In this document: in pieces, positions 8,071 to 16,485 of the stretch
Numbering within the stretch: the stretch's first letter is position 1
Layout of the letters: every line of letters starts with the position of its first letter
Source: Parasutterella excrementihominis YIT 11859
GTDB taxonomy: Bacteria > Pseudomonadota > Gammaproteobacteria > Burkholderiales > Burkholderiaceae_F
Length of the DNA: 64,000 nucleotides
Direction of reading: 5' to 3'
Assembly (NCBI RefSeq): GCF_000205025.1
Contig: NZ_GL883690.1
Location: 43,714-107,713 of the forward strand
Position numbers and translations under genes: made by a program
Notes under the pieces: generated by a model
What the model was told of the DNA's origin: nothing
What the model saw: only the letters and a program-made list of their open reading frames with translations
Database searches by the model: none

Positions 8071-9579
8071 ATGTTAGAAACACTCTCCTTAATGGGCATG
8101 GGTTTCATCCATGCAATGAATCCTCTTACATTGATCCTTATGATCGGCGCAACCGCGCTGGGTATCACGATCGGCTGTCTCCCAGGTTTGTCTGCCGCAA
8201 TGGGCGTTGCCCTTCTGCTCCCGGTGACCTTCGGTATGGATCAAGCTACGGGTTTGATCGTCTTAGGCGGTATCTACTGCGGCGCCATCTTCGGCGGTTC
8301 TATTTCCGCCATTTTGATTCATACGCCAGGCACCCCTGCTTCTGCGGCAACGGCCATTGAAGGCTATGAACTGACAAAGAAAGGCATGGCCGCTAAGGCG
8401 CTCGCTGTTGCCTGCTTTGCCTCTTTCTGCGGCGGCTTATTAAGCTGTATTTCTCTTTACTTCTTCTCCCCGTTCCTTGCCGAACTGGCGATGAAGTTCA
8501 AGAGCCCTGAATACTTCTGGCTTTCGATTTTCGGTTTAACCGTGATCGCCGGTGTTTCCTCTAAATCGCTTCTAAAAGGTTTCATCTCCGGCATCTTGGG
8601 TCTCCTGATTTCGACCATCGGTATGGACCCGATGGAAGGCGTTGAACGCTTCATGATGGGCAGCGCTACGCTGTACAACGGTGTCAACGTTACCTGCGCG
8701 CTGATCGGATTGTTCTCGATGTCTCAGGTTTTGATCCTGGCTGAAAAAGCGATTAAGAAACGCGCGAAAGCAGCCAAATTCACGGGCAGCCTTCTTCTGA
8801 GCCGCGCCGATATCAAGAGACTGGCTCCGACCATCACGCGTTCTTGGATCATCGGCAACATCTTGGGTATTCTGCCTGGCGCCGGTGCAACGATCGCCTG
8901 CTTCATGGGTTACAACGAAGCACGCCGGTTCTCCAAACATAAAGAAGAATTCGGCAAAGGTTCTATTGACGGTGTGGCCGGTTCCGAAGCTGCGAACAAC
9001 GCTGTGACCGGTGGTTCTCTCATTCCGACATTAACGCTCGGTATTCCGGGTGAATCCGTGACCGCTGTGTTGATGGGCGGTTTGATCATTCACGGTCTGC
9101 AGCCGGGACCGGAGCTCTTCTCCACTTACGCTTCGATGACCTACACATTCTTTGCCGGTTTCGTGCTGGTTCAGTTTGCGATGCTGGGTGTCGGTCTCAT
9201 CGGCTGCCGTATGTTTGCTCAGGTCTCCCGTCTTTCCGACTCTATCCTGATTCCTTCCATCTTCCTGCTTTGCGTTGTAGGTTCTTTTGCTATCCACAAC
9301 AACTTTGTGGAAGTGATCATCATGTTCATTTTCGGCATCATCGGCTACTTCGTTCGCAAGTTTGATTTGAACGCAGCCGCCATCGTGCTGGGTCTGATCC
9401 TGGGTCCGATCGGTGAAAACGGCCTGCGCCGTTCTCTGTATCTCTCCGACGGCGATCCTACGATCCTTTTCAGCACCCCGCTCTGCTGGATGCTCATCCT
9501 CTTGTGCGTCCTCGGCACTTGCTCTCCGTGGCTGATGGCTCGCTGGGAAAAACATGTTGAAGCCAGATCCCACCATTAA
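8071..9579 (+). CDS. tctA: TctA-family large membrane subunit of tripartite tricarboxylate transporter
   Basis: Main transport subunit, 502 aa with about 12 membrane spans. Family signatures are [59 protein letters not shown] and the [24 protein letters not shown] segment. Substrate class is carboxylates; the specific substrate is set by the binding protein. A strong terminator (9599-9618) follows, so tctC is probably expressed separately or at a higher level. Confidence 0.95.
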   Translation: MLETLSLMGMGFIHAMNPLTLILMIGATALGITIGCLPGLSAAMGVALLLPVTFGMDQATGLIVLGGIYCGAIFGGSISAILIHTPGTPASAATAIEGYELTKKGMAAKALAVACFASFCGGLLSCISLYFFSPFLAELAMKFKSPEYFWLSIFGLTVIAGVSSKSLLKGFISGILGLLISTIGMDPMEGVERFMMGSATLYNGVNVTCALIGLFSMSQVLILAEKAIKKRAKAAKFTGSLLLSRADIKRLAPTITRSWIIGNILGILPGAGATIACFMGYNEARRFSKHKEEFGKGSIDGVAGSEAANNAVTGGSLIPTLTLGIPGESVTAVLMGGLIIHGLQPGPELFSTYASMTYTFFAGFVLVQFAMLGVGLIGCRMFAQVSRLSDSILIPSIFLLCVVGSFAIHNNFVEVIIMFIFGIIGYFVRKFDLNAAAIVLGLILGPIGENGLRRSLYLSDGDPTILFSTPLCWMLILLCVLGTCSPWLMARWEKHVEARSHH

Positions 9580-9598
9580 TCTGTTGCTTTGACCACTC

Positions 9599-9624
9599 GC
9601 CTCCGCCTCGCCGGAGGCTTTTTT
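9599..9624 (+). terminator. Rho-independent terminator between tctA and tctC
   Basis: Stem GCCTCCG / CGGAGGC, 6-nt loop, then TTTTTT. It sits inside the transporter gene set, about 155 nt before the tctC start. Confidence 0.85.
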
Positions 9625-9778
9625 ATGGGCGATTCACTAATTTGTATTCCAAATTTTGTAAGCGTGCGTTAATATCCACATTACTGATTCGGAGTCACCA
9701 TTTGTCGAATTAATGATTCTGCAAAAGCGACCTGGGTTCAGAAGTAAAAAAATCACCATCCTTAGGAGGATATTCGAA

Positions 9779-10726
9779 ATGAAAAAAGTTCTTGCAGCTG
9801 TTGCTGTTGCTATGACCCTGCCGATGACAGTTATGGCATGGGAACCGACCGGTGACGTCAACGTTATCGTTGCTTACAAAGCCGGTTCCGGCACAGACAC
9901 AGGTGCTCGTCTTCTTGCTACCGAAGCCCAGAAGTACATTCCGAAAACCATCATCATTCAGAACCTTCCCGGTGCTGACGGCAAGATCGGCTGGACAAAA
10001 TTAGTTCAGTCCAAACCCGACGGCCAGACTATCGGCTTCATCAACCTGCCGACATTCACAACTTTGGCTGCACAGTCGGGGGCACCCTTCTCCATCAATG
10101 ACATCGTTCCTATCGCCAACCATCTGACTGAAGCCGGTGTTGTTGCTGTTAAGGCCGATTCTCCCTACAAGACCATCGAAGAACTCGTTGCCGCCGCTAA
10201 AGAGAAAGGAAACCTGAAAGCCTCCACAAACGGCAACAAGGCTTCCAACCACACAGCTGCTCAGCTGCTTGCCAAGAGCGCCGGCTTCAAGTACAAAGCC
10301 ATTCCTTACGGCGGTACAGCCGACCAGCTGCTGGCTCTTCGTCAGGGCGAAGTTGACTTCACCTGCGCCAAGGTTGCTGACGTTGCCAAGCTCGTTAAGG
10401 GCGACAAACCAGAACTCCGTGTTCTGGCTGTTTTCAACACCAAACGTGATCCTGAACTCCCGAATGTTCCGACACTCGGCGAAAAAGGCCTCTACCCCGA
10501 ATGGTACGGCTCTGCTCGTGCTTTAGTTGCTCCGAAGGGAACCAAGCCTGAAGTTATCCAGTACTACGTTGAAGCCTTCAAGAAGACAATGCAGGATCCT
10601 GCTGTCATCGAAGCTCATAAGAAAGCCGGTATGGCTCTTGACTTCAAAGACAACAAGGAACTCGGTGACCTGATCAAAGCTCAGGACAAGTTTGCTCGTG
10701 ACGTTGTCAACGACCTCTACAAATAA
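9779..10726 (+). CDS. tctC: TctC/Bug-family periplasmic solute-binding protein
   Basis: Periplasmic receptor of the TctABC system, 316 aa. Signal peptide MKKVLAAVAVAMTLPMTVMA, then Bug-family motifs VIVAYKAGSGTDTGARLL, NLPGADGKIGW and PYGGTADQLLALRQGEVD. The ATG at 9779 is chosen because GGAGGA lies 9 nt upstream; a farther in-frame ATG at 9713 would place a basic extension ahead of the signal peptide. A UUCG-capped hairpin follows. The neighbouring asparaginase hints at amino-acid-derived dicarboxylates, but the ligand cannot be read from sequence. Confidence 0.92.
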   Translation: MKKVLAAVAVAMTLPMTVMAWEPTGDVNVIVAYKAGSGTDTGARLLATEAQKYIPKTIIIQNLPGADGKIGWTKLVQSKPDGQTIGFINLPTFTTLAAQSGAPFSINDIVPIANHLTEAGVVAVKADSPYKTIEELVAAAKEKGNLKASTNGNKASNHTAAQLLAKSAGFKYKAIPYGGTADQLLALRQGEVDFTCAKVADVAKLVKGDKPELRVLAVFNTKRDPELPNVPTLGEKGLYPEWYGSARALVAPKGTKPEVIQYYVEAFKKTMQDPAVIEAHKKAGMALDFKDNKELGDLIKAQDKFARDVVNDLYK

Positions 10727-10741
10727 TTTTTGATTATTTGC

Positions 10742-10763
10742 CCCGGGTACTTCGGTGCCCGGG
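10742..10763 (+). terminator. TTCG-loop hairpin after tctC
   Basis: Nine-pair stem CCCGGGTAC / GTGCCCGGG (one G-T pair) capped by TTCG. There is no immediate T-run; TTTTT appears at 10776. Likely transcript end or 3'-stabilising hairpin for tctC. Confidence 0.65.
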
Positions 10764-10792
10764 ATTAAAAATGCCTTTTTAGGTGGGTAATT

Positions 10793-10822
10793 CCTCAATT
10801 TAGCGATTGAGGCTAACTTTTT
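10793..10822 (+). terminator. Hairpin with T-run in the asparaginase leader
   Basis: CCTCAAT / ATTGAGG with a 6-nt loop followed by CTAACTTTTTG. It ends only about 16 nt before the asparaginase ATG at 10838, where no Shine-Dalgarno is visible. It could be a second terminator for tctC or an attenuator controlling asparaginase. Confidence 0.5.
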
Positions 10823-10837
10823 GTACGCATAAATAAA

Positions 10838-11887
10838 ATGTTCAAGAAAATCCTTCTTTCCGCAACTCTGATGGCTACCGCCACAGCTTTTGCCGCTGAC
10901 CTTCCTTCCGTTAAGATTTTGGCTACAGGCGGAACGATCGCCGGAACTGCTGCTTCCAGCACTCAGACAACCGGATACAAAGCCGGTGATTTAGGCATTC
11001 AGACTTTGATCGAAGCGGTTCCCGCAATGAAAGACTATGCCAATGTTTCCGGTGAACAGGTCGTCAAGATCTCTTCCAACAATATGGATACCAAGACCTT
11101 GCTGAAACTTGCCAAGCGCGTTAACGAACTGCTGGCTGATCCGAAGGTTGACGCTGTGGTGATTACCCACGGTACCGATACATTGGAAGAAACCGCTTAC
11201 TTCCTGAACCTTGTTACTAAGAGCGACAAGCCTGTGATTTTGGTCGGCGCTATGCGCCCTGCCACAGCCATTTCTGCCGACGGTCCTATGAACCTTCTTG
11301 AAGCTGTTCGCGTTGCTTCTACGCCTGAAGCAAAAGGTAAAGGCGTCATGATCGTCATGAATGATGAAATCAACGGTGCCCGCGATGTCACCAAGACAAA
11401 TACGACCAATCCGGCTACCTTCAAGTCTCCGGAACTCGGCGCCATGGGTTATGTGAGCGGAAACAAAGTTCGTTTCTACAAGCAGTCTACAAAGCGTCAC
11501 ACAACCAACAGCGAATTTGACGTCAGCAAGCTCGAGACTCTGCCTCGCGTTGACATCATCTACTCTCATGTTGACGACGACCGTATTATGGCCGACGCTG
11601 CTGTTGCAGCCGGTGCTAAAGGCATCATTCACGCTGGTACAGGCAACGGCTCCATCGCCAACCCGACAATGGAAGGTCTGAAAGACGCTGTGGCTAAAGG
11701 TGTTGTGGTTGTAAGAAGTGCCCGCGTACCGAACGGTGCAACGACGGTTTCTCTGCCGATGTGGACGAAGGCCGGTTTCTTAGAATCCGACACACTCAAT
11801 CCTCAGAAAGCTCGCCTGCTTCTGCAGCTTGCTTTGACGAAGACTCAGGATCCGAAAGAAATCCAGAGAATGTTTGACCAATATTAA
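10838..11887 (+). CDS. ansB: Periplasmic type II L-asparaginase
   Basis: Hydrolyses asparagine to aspartate and ammonia in the periplasm. 349 aa with signal peptide MFKKILLSATLMATATAFAA. All catalytic motifs are intact: nucleophile Thr in ATGGTIAG, the Thr-Asp pair in THGTDTLEET, and the Lys in DVTKTNTT. AnsB in enteric bacteria feeds aspartate into anaerobic fumarate respiration, which fits the aspartase and Dcu carrier further along this window. It lacks an obvious ribosome-binding site. Confidence 0.94.
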   Translation: MFKKILLSATLMATATAFAADLPSVKILATGGTIAGTAASSTQTTGYKAGDLGIQTLIEAVPAMKDYANVSGEQVVKISSNNMDTKTLLKLAKRVNELLADPKVDAVVITHGTDTLEETAYFLNLVTKSDKPVILVGAMRPATAISADGPMNLLEAVRVASTPEAKGKGVMIVMNDEINGARDVTKTNTTNPATFKSPELGAMGYVSGNKVRFYKQSTKRHTTNSEFDVSKLETLPRVDIIYSHVDDDRIMADAAVAAGAKGIIHAGTGNGSIANPTMEGLKDAVAKGVVVVRSARVPNGATTVSLPMWTKAGFLESDTLNPQKARLLLQLALTKTQDPKEIQRMFDQY

Positions 11888-11917
11888 TTGGCCGATTAGA
11901 TCTTCTTGATATTTAGT

Positions 11918-11943
11918 AAGAAAGGCACCTCGGCGCCTTTCTT
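11918..11943. terminator. Bidirectional terminator between asparaginase and flavodoxin genes
   Basis: Perfect 9-bp stem AAGAAAGGC / GCCTTTCTT with an 8-nt loop, between convergent genes, A/T-rich on both outer sides. Confidence 0.8.
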
Positions 11944-11953
11944 ATTGAAAAAA

Positions 11954-12526
11954 TTACTTAGAGGCCAGACCGTTGGCTTTCAGCCATTCCGCGACCACTT
12001 TCGGAGCGGATGAAAACTGAGAGGAACGAATCCAAAGGCTCTTTGTGAAATTACCTTCAGGGATAAGGCGTCTGGCGTCTCTTTCAACACCGGAAATTCC
12101 GCTGCTGGCGCTGGAGACAATCAAACCGATTTTCTTGCCGGCGATTGCCTTTCCGTTATGGAACAAGAATGTCTGCATAGGTGCGGCCATATTGCTCCAC
12201 CAAAGCGGTGTACCGATGATAACGGTGTCATATTTTGAAAAGTCAACGTCCACCGGATCAATGGCGGGATAAGAAGAAGGATCATTAGGCTTGCTTCGAA
12301 TTTGGTCCACCAAATCACTTCCGAGAGAATAATTGTTGGCCGCGTAGTTCAAGCCTTTTTGCGCCGGCTGAATCTGAATCACATCCGTCGAGGTTTGGTC
12401 TTTAACGGCGACAGCGGCCTTTTCAATATTTCCGGTGAAGCTGTAATAGACAAGAAGTGTTTTGGCCTGAACTTGTGCACTAGCGGCAGTTAAACCAAGA
12501 AGTGTGGCAATGAGGAGTTTTTTCAT
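11954..12526 (-). CDS. Exported flavodoxin-like protein
   Basis: 190 aa. Signal peptide MKKLLIATLLGLTAASAQVQA precedes a flavodoxin fold beginning LLVYYSFTGNIEKAA, which holds the FMN phosphate loop. Further flavodoxin features are IIGTPLWWSNMAAPMQTF and GLIVSSASSGISG. Flavodoxins are usually cytoplasmic; here the signal peptide places the protein in the periplasm. Last gene of a four-gene operon of exported proteins. Probably an electron carrier or small reductase; partner unknown. Confidence 0.82.
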   Translation of the reverse strand: MKKLLIATLLGLTAASAQVQAKTLLVYYSFTGNIEKAAVAVKDQTSTDVIQIQPAQKGLNYAANNYSLGSDLVDQIRSKPNDPSSYPAIDPVDVDFSKYDTVIIGTPLWWSNMAAPMQTFLFHNGKAIAGKKIGLIVSSASSGISGVERDARRLIPEGNFTKSLWIRSSQFSSAPKVVAEWLKANGLASK

Positions 12527-12544
12527 CTTTTTTTCCTATAAAAA

Positions 12545-13489
12545 TTAGAGTGTTATGAGCTTGTAGGTGCGGTTTCCGGCTTTGATTTCGTCCAAGTACT
12601 CGAGTTGTAAGAAGCCTCTGTCAATCTTTTCTTGGAGCGAATAAGCGTTGTACTCAGCAGGAGTCAGACCGTAAATTAAGTCTGCCGCGGCTTGGTCGGC
12701 AGCGAGCAAATCCAGAGATCCGACGATGCCGAGATTGCCTGTTCGGACTTTAGTACCTTTCAGCGGATCAACGTGAATGTTTGAGACCACGTTAATAAAA
12801 AGCAGTCGATTGTCCATTGCATCGTGAATGCCTTTTGAAGCATCGGCGAGTCTTCGGAAGAATCCTGCATCTTTTCTGACTCCCAGACCATGAACTTGAG
12901 TCTTGCCCTCTCCGCTGGCTAAACCGATGCCGACGTTTTTACACGCACCCGAAAATCCCGCAAAACTCGGAATTCGGAAATTAGCCGTCACTGCAACGCA
13001 GCCATACTCTTTCAATAGAGCCGTCGGCGCAGAGACAGATTTCAGTTCTTTACCGCCTTTGATCGGAACTTCCGTGTATTCGTTGTTGCGATCCAAGATA
13101 TCGAGGCGATTCTTGTCGACGCCTTGAGCCGTTATCGCTCTAATATTTCCTTGCGTATTGCCTCTTCCGGCCGGATAGATTGAGGCATAGTTGCATTCAA
13201 CAAACTTGCTGTTCGGAATGTGATTCAGCAATGCTTCCCACATACCTCGATTCGTATCGACATCATCGCCGTGAAGTTTGATGCCGGAGAGTCTTCTGTC
13301 TTCCGGAAGGTTGGCGTCTTTTCTAAGCCGGTCATAAATTGCTAAAAAGTTCTCCGCATTGATGTCTTTAGAGAAATAGACCGTGGATGCACCTTGATTC
13401 GGAGTTGCTGCAAACACTTTACTGCCTATCATCGGCATTGCTGCCGCTGTTAAAAGAATCGTTCTTCTCAAAAATCCTGTTGTTTCCAT
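12545..13489 (-). CDS. Exported DUF362-family protein
   Basis: About 314 aa with a twin-arginine-like N terminus ([14 protein letters not shown]). The body matches DUF362 architecture: IKLHGDD, a [20 protein letters not shown] block, [16 protein letters not shown] and [15 protein letters not shown]. Some DUF362 proteins carry a C-terminal ferredoxin domain; none is seen here and cysteines are few. The ATG at 13489 is favoured; a GTG at 13498 would overlap the upstream stop by 4 nt. Function unknown; the operon suggests an envelope redox role. Confidence 0.78.
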   Translation of the reverse strand: METTGFLRRTILLTAAAMPMIGSKVFAATPNQGASTVYFSKDINAENFLAIYDRLRKDANLPEDRRLSGIKLHGDDVDTNRGMWEALLNHIPNSKFVECNYASIYPAGRGNTQGNIRAITAQGVDKNRLDILDRNNEYTEVPIKGGKELKSVSAPTALLKEYGCVAVTANFRIPSFAGFSGACKNVGIGLASGEGKTQVHGLGVRKDAGFFRRLADASKGIHDAMDNRLLFINVVSNIHVDPLKGTKVRTGNLGIVGSLDLLAADQAAADLIYGLTPAEYNAYSLQEKIDRGFLQLEYLDEIKAGNRTYKLITL

Positions 13490-13494
13490 ATCGT

Positions 13495-13914
13495 TCACTT
13501 AACAAGACTGATTTCAACATCTTTGGAGCCGCTTTCTTGGATGGCTTTAAGCGCTTCCGGAGAAAGTTTTCCGAGCGGGACTAAGTTGTCAGACGGACGA
13601 AAGTCTCTGACAAAAACCGCCAGGTTTCCCCATGGGATGTAATAGGTAATATCGCCTTTTTGAGGATCGCAGCTTCTAGGCGCGGATCCTAGGTTCAATG
13701 ATTTCGGTAAATACGAAATCCGTTCCGTCGATCCGAAATCCTCAAACTTAAGTTTGAGCGGAAGCTTTGCAGCAAAGTCTTTCGCGGCATCGTTACCATT
13801 TAATCCCCCGGCGTAAGCTTTGCCATCCACTTTGATCTGAATGTTTTGAGCCATGACATTTCCGGACATAAGTAAACAAGTCGTAATTGCAGCGGCAGCG
13901 GTCAGAAGTTTCAT
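13495..13914 (-). CDS. Exported cyclophilin-like fold protein
   Basis: 139 aa. Signal peptide [22 protein letters not shown], then a single cyclophilin-like beta-barrel domain of the bacterial type ([28 protein letters not shown] is its start, with [18 protein letters not shown] later). Such domains occur alone or fused to flavodoxin-like and aldo/keto-reductase genes. Here it sits in an operon with an exported flavodoxin. Prolyl-isomerase activity is doubtful for this subfamily. Confidence 0.8.
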   Translation of the reverse strand: MKLLTAAAAITTCLLMSGNVMAQNIQIKVDGKAYAGGLNGNDAAKDFAAKLPLKLKFEDFGSTERISYLPKSLNLGSAPRSCDPQKGDITYYIPWGNLAVFVRDFRPSDNLVPLGKLSPEALKAIQESGSKDVEISLVK

Positions 13915-13941
13915 TAAGGCCTCCTAGGATCCTTTCAACAA

Positions 13942-14706
13942 TTAATGCGCAAAGATTTCTTTGACCTTTGCAGCTGCCGCCTCGCCTAAAACTTTGTGTT
14001 GTTCCGGGGAAAGGTGAACACGGTCAATCTGTCCCGGAATGCCTTTCACGAAGTCTTGAGCGTTTATGTATTCGGCTCCAAGAATTCGGCATTTTTCCTG
14101 CAGAAGCGGCGGAAGCTCTTTGGTGATTTTTTCTGCGCCGCTGAAAGCGTCGCCGTAAGCTGTTTCGTTAGGCTGGAGCGGGGGTGCAATGACTAAGACT
14201 TTTGGTGTCTTAAATTTAGTGTTGGATTGCCATTCACCTGCTTGAATCATACGAATCATCTCTTCAAGGTCATCGGCGATCGCTTTTGCATTGTTCTTGT
14301 ATCTTGAATTCGCGTCATTGGTTCCGAGCATGACAATGACTATATCCAGAGGAAGGTTTTCGGAAAGAACCGCAGGAAGTGAAACCATCCCGTTGAACAA
14401 CTTACCGGAAAGGCTCTTGCCGGTTCCGTTGCCGTCCTTTTGATCTCTTTTTACCGTTCGGCCGCCCAAGGCATTAACTTCGACTTCATAGTTAGGACCA
14501 AGTTTTTGAGCCATGACCTGAGGCCAAATTTGATCGATTGGAAGACGATAGATGTCTTTTTCAGGGCTCCAGGCCCATCCGAAAGAATTCGAATCTCCGT
14601 ATACCAAGATTCTCTTGGCTTGTTTATTTTCCGAAGAAAATACCGGAAGCGGAGAACTCAAAAGAATTGTTGAAAGTCCGAGGAATGAACGGCGGTTAAG
14701 AGGCAT
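13942..14706 (-). CDS. Tat-exported SGNH/GDSL hydrolase
   Basis: 254 aa. A clear twin-arginine signal (NRRSFLGLSTILLSS) is followed by an SGNH fold: block I YGDSNSFGW with catalytic Ser, Gly in ALGGRT, Asn in MLGTNDAN, and Asp/His in DRVHLSPEQH. Related to arylesterase or lysophospholipase-type enzymes. It leads the operon SGNH-cyclophilin-DUF362-flavodoxin with 27-nt, overlapping and 18-nt junctions. GGAG precedes the ATG. Substrate unknown, probably an acyl or acetyl ester in the envelope. Confidence 0.83.
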   Translation of the reverse strand: MPLNRRSFLGLSTILLSSPLPVFSSENKQAKRILVYGDSNSFGWAWSPEKDIYRLPIDQIWPQVMAQKLGPNYEVEVNALGGRTVKRDQKDGNGTGKSLSGKLFNGMVSLPAVLSENLPLDIVIVMLGTNDANSRYKNNAKAIADDLEEMIRMIQAGEWQSNTKFKTPKVLVIAPPLQPNETAYGDAFSGAEKITKELPPLLQEKCRILGAEYINAQDFVKGIPGQIDRVHLSPEQHKVLGEAAAAKVKEIFAH

Positions 14707-14861
14707 AGTTTCTCCTTCAATATGCCTCCATCATAAAAATTCTTTTCTTCTCAATCCAATACTATTTATGGATGGTTAGTTATAACTTTTAGTTAGGTTG
14801 AGTCCGAAAGCTTCTAAAGAAGCCTTCCTGGAATGTGTTGAAAACCTTCAAAAAAGGAAAC

Positions 14862-15287
14862 TTAATCTTGGTCGAAAAGATCCAAAGTCTCGCCTTTGCG
14901 TACTCTTTTCTTCGGAGTCGGTTTTTGTAAGTCTCGATGAATCCACTCCAAGATCACATCGCTCAGGGTATTGAGTTCTTCTTCCGTTAGTTCTCTGCCT
15001 TTGTCGATCCCATGCCACTTATAAAGACAGCCGCGGCAGCAGCATCCGGTCGCGTGCTGCGCAGTAAAGATCGGATGTCCCTTGTACGGCGTCTGTTTGC
15101 CGTCGTTTTTCGGATTCGCGCTTCCGATTCTGTCGTGAAGAATTTCTTTGGCGTGTTTCTTCAAGAGCTCGTCATTACGAGTCTCGGCATAAGTTCTGTC
15201 TGCGTAAGACAAACGAAACTTGCTTCGAAACGCTGAATGGCTCAGCGCTTCGAAAAGCTCGTCCATAGAAGCAAATTTTTGACTCAT
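14862..15287 (-). CDS. DUF4186 family protein
   Basis: 141 aa. Matches DUF4186: FRSKFRLSYADRTYA near the N terminus and a cysteine cluster HATGCCCRGCLYKWHGI that suggests metal binding, then a helix RELTEEELNTLSDVILEWI. The ATG at 15287 overlaps the upstream TAA by one base, so it is translationally coupled to the asparaginase-like gene; a farther in-frame start at 15326 would run back into that gene. Function unknown. Confidence 0.82.
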   Translation of the reverse strand: MSQKFASMDELFEALSHSAFRSKFRLSYADRTYAETRNDELLKKHAKEILHDRIGSANPKNDGKQTPYKGHPIFTAQHATGCCCRGCLYKWHGIDKGRELTEEELNTLSDVILEWIHRDLQKPTPKKRVRKGETLDLFDQD

Positions 15288-16471
15288 TAACCGAAGAGAC
15301 GATTGGTGAGCACCGGATCCAAACATTCCTGTACGTAGGCGAAGAATCTTTCAGGATCTTCTTTCTTTAGTTGGATCGCTTCTTTCTGGGAAAGGACGTA
15401 CATCAAAAGAAGTCTAGCTTTAGCGGTAGTCGTTTCGCCGGCTAACAAACAGCCGGATTCAAGACATTGCGCGACGCTTCCCGGGAAAACCGTACTGTCT
15501 AAGACACGGCCGGAAGAAGCTCTCGTCGAGATCACAACGAAAATGCCCTTCTTTACCGCTTTTTTAATCGCAGGCATCATGCCGGCCGGAAGGTTACCGC
15601 GGCCGAAACCTTCAACGATGATGGCGTCCGGTTCTTTTTCAAGAACCATTTCAAGAAGCGCACCGTCGTCTCCGCACATGGCTTTAACAACGGGAACTTT
15701 GGCCGTAAGCTTTTTGAGCATCGGGAAGTTCAAACCGGTATCGAGCTCTAATGCACCGCAGCGGAAATAAACATTGTCGCGGTCGACATAACCGACGGGG
15801 CCCCAGCCCGGAGAAGCCAAGGCAGAAGCCTTGTTGGTGTGAGTGAGCTGAGCGCGGGACGCCGCATGGATCTCACCGTTCATGCAGACGACAACCGTTG
15901 GGATATCACCCTTCACGTCGTGACAGGCAACCCGAATGGAATCTAAAAGATTCTTGGTCCCGTCAAACATCGGATCTTCGGGATTCATGCAGGTCGTAAA
16001 GACGATCGGCTTGGAATTCTGATTCTGGAATACATCCGATAAAGAAATGCTGACGAAATAAGCTGTTTCTTCAATATTGTCCGCAGGCTGAGTAACGACA
16101 ACGCCTGAGACTTCCGGGCGAATCAAAACCCTTTGGACGGCTCGGGAAAGCTCAAGCATCATCGCCGGTGTGATCACACTGCCCTTTAAAGAAAAAAACT
16201 TCGGAACTTCTAAGAAGCAAAGATCTTCAATTTCAGGAAGCGCATCGGTTACCGCCAATGCATCTTCTTCAGGATCACCGGGTTTGTAGTCGATGCCTGT
16301 GGGAATAATCATGTCGCCCAAAGGGAAAAGAGCAACGGTTTTGTCATCCATGACATCGATGTAACCGTCATCGAGAACTTCGGATGCAATGTCGGAAGGT
16401 TCCTCTTTGGCGAGTTTTCGAGTTTCTTTGACTGCCATCTTCTTTTCCTTTTTCTTTGATTTCTTACCCAC
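15287..16471 (-). CDS. Asparaginase-fold protein with substituted catalytic residues
   Basis: About 394 aa, cytoplasmic, no signal peptide. The overall asparaginase fold is recognisable (VVVTQPADNIEETAYFVSI, KPIVFTTCMNPEDPMFDGTKN, GRGNLPAGMMPAIKKAV), but the nucleophile box TGGTI is replaced by PLGDMI, the Thr-Asp pair by Ala-Asp, and the catalytic Lys region by AQLTHTNKA. The residues expected for hydrolysis therefore appear lost, although Asp is kept. The GTG at 16471 has GAGGAA upstream and gives a lysine-rich start; an ATG at 16438 is a good alternative. Middle gene of a GlcD-like/asparaginase-like/DUF4186 operon. Confidence 0.8.
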   Translation of the reverse strand: MGKKSKKKEKKMAVKETRKLAKEEPSDIASEVLDDGYIDVMDDKTVALFPLGDMIIPTGIDYKPGDPEEDALAVTDALPEIEDLCFLEVPKFFSLKGSVITPAMMLELSRAVQRVLIRPEVSGVVVTQPADNIEETAYFVSISLSDVFQNQNSKPIVFTTCMNPEDPMFDGTKNLLDSIRVACHDVKGDIPTVVVCMNGEIHAASRAQLTHTNKASALASPGWGPVGYVDRDNVYFRCGALELDTGLNFPMLKKLTAKVPVVKAMCGDDGALLEMVLEKEPDAIIVEGFGRGNLPAGMMPAIKKAVKKGIFVVISTRASSGRVLDSTVFPGSVAQCLESGCLLAGETTTAKARLLLMYVLSQKEAIQLKKEDPERFFAYVQECLDPVLTNRLFG

Positions 16472-16485
16472 AGTTTCCTCGTTGG

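Noticed and set aside
10991..11632. 213-aa minus-strand open frame inside the asparaginase gene
   Set aside because: Shadow of a clearly real gene with intact catalytic motifs on the other strand.
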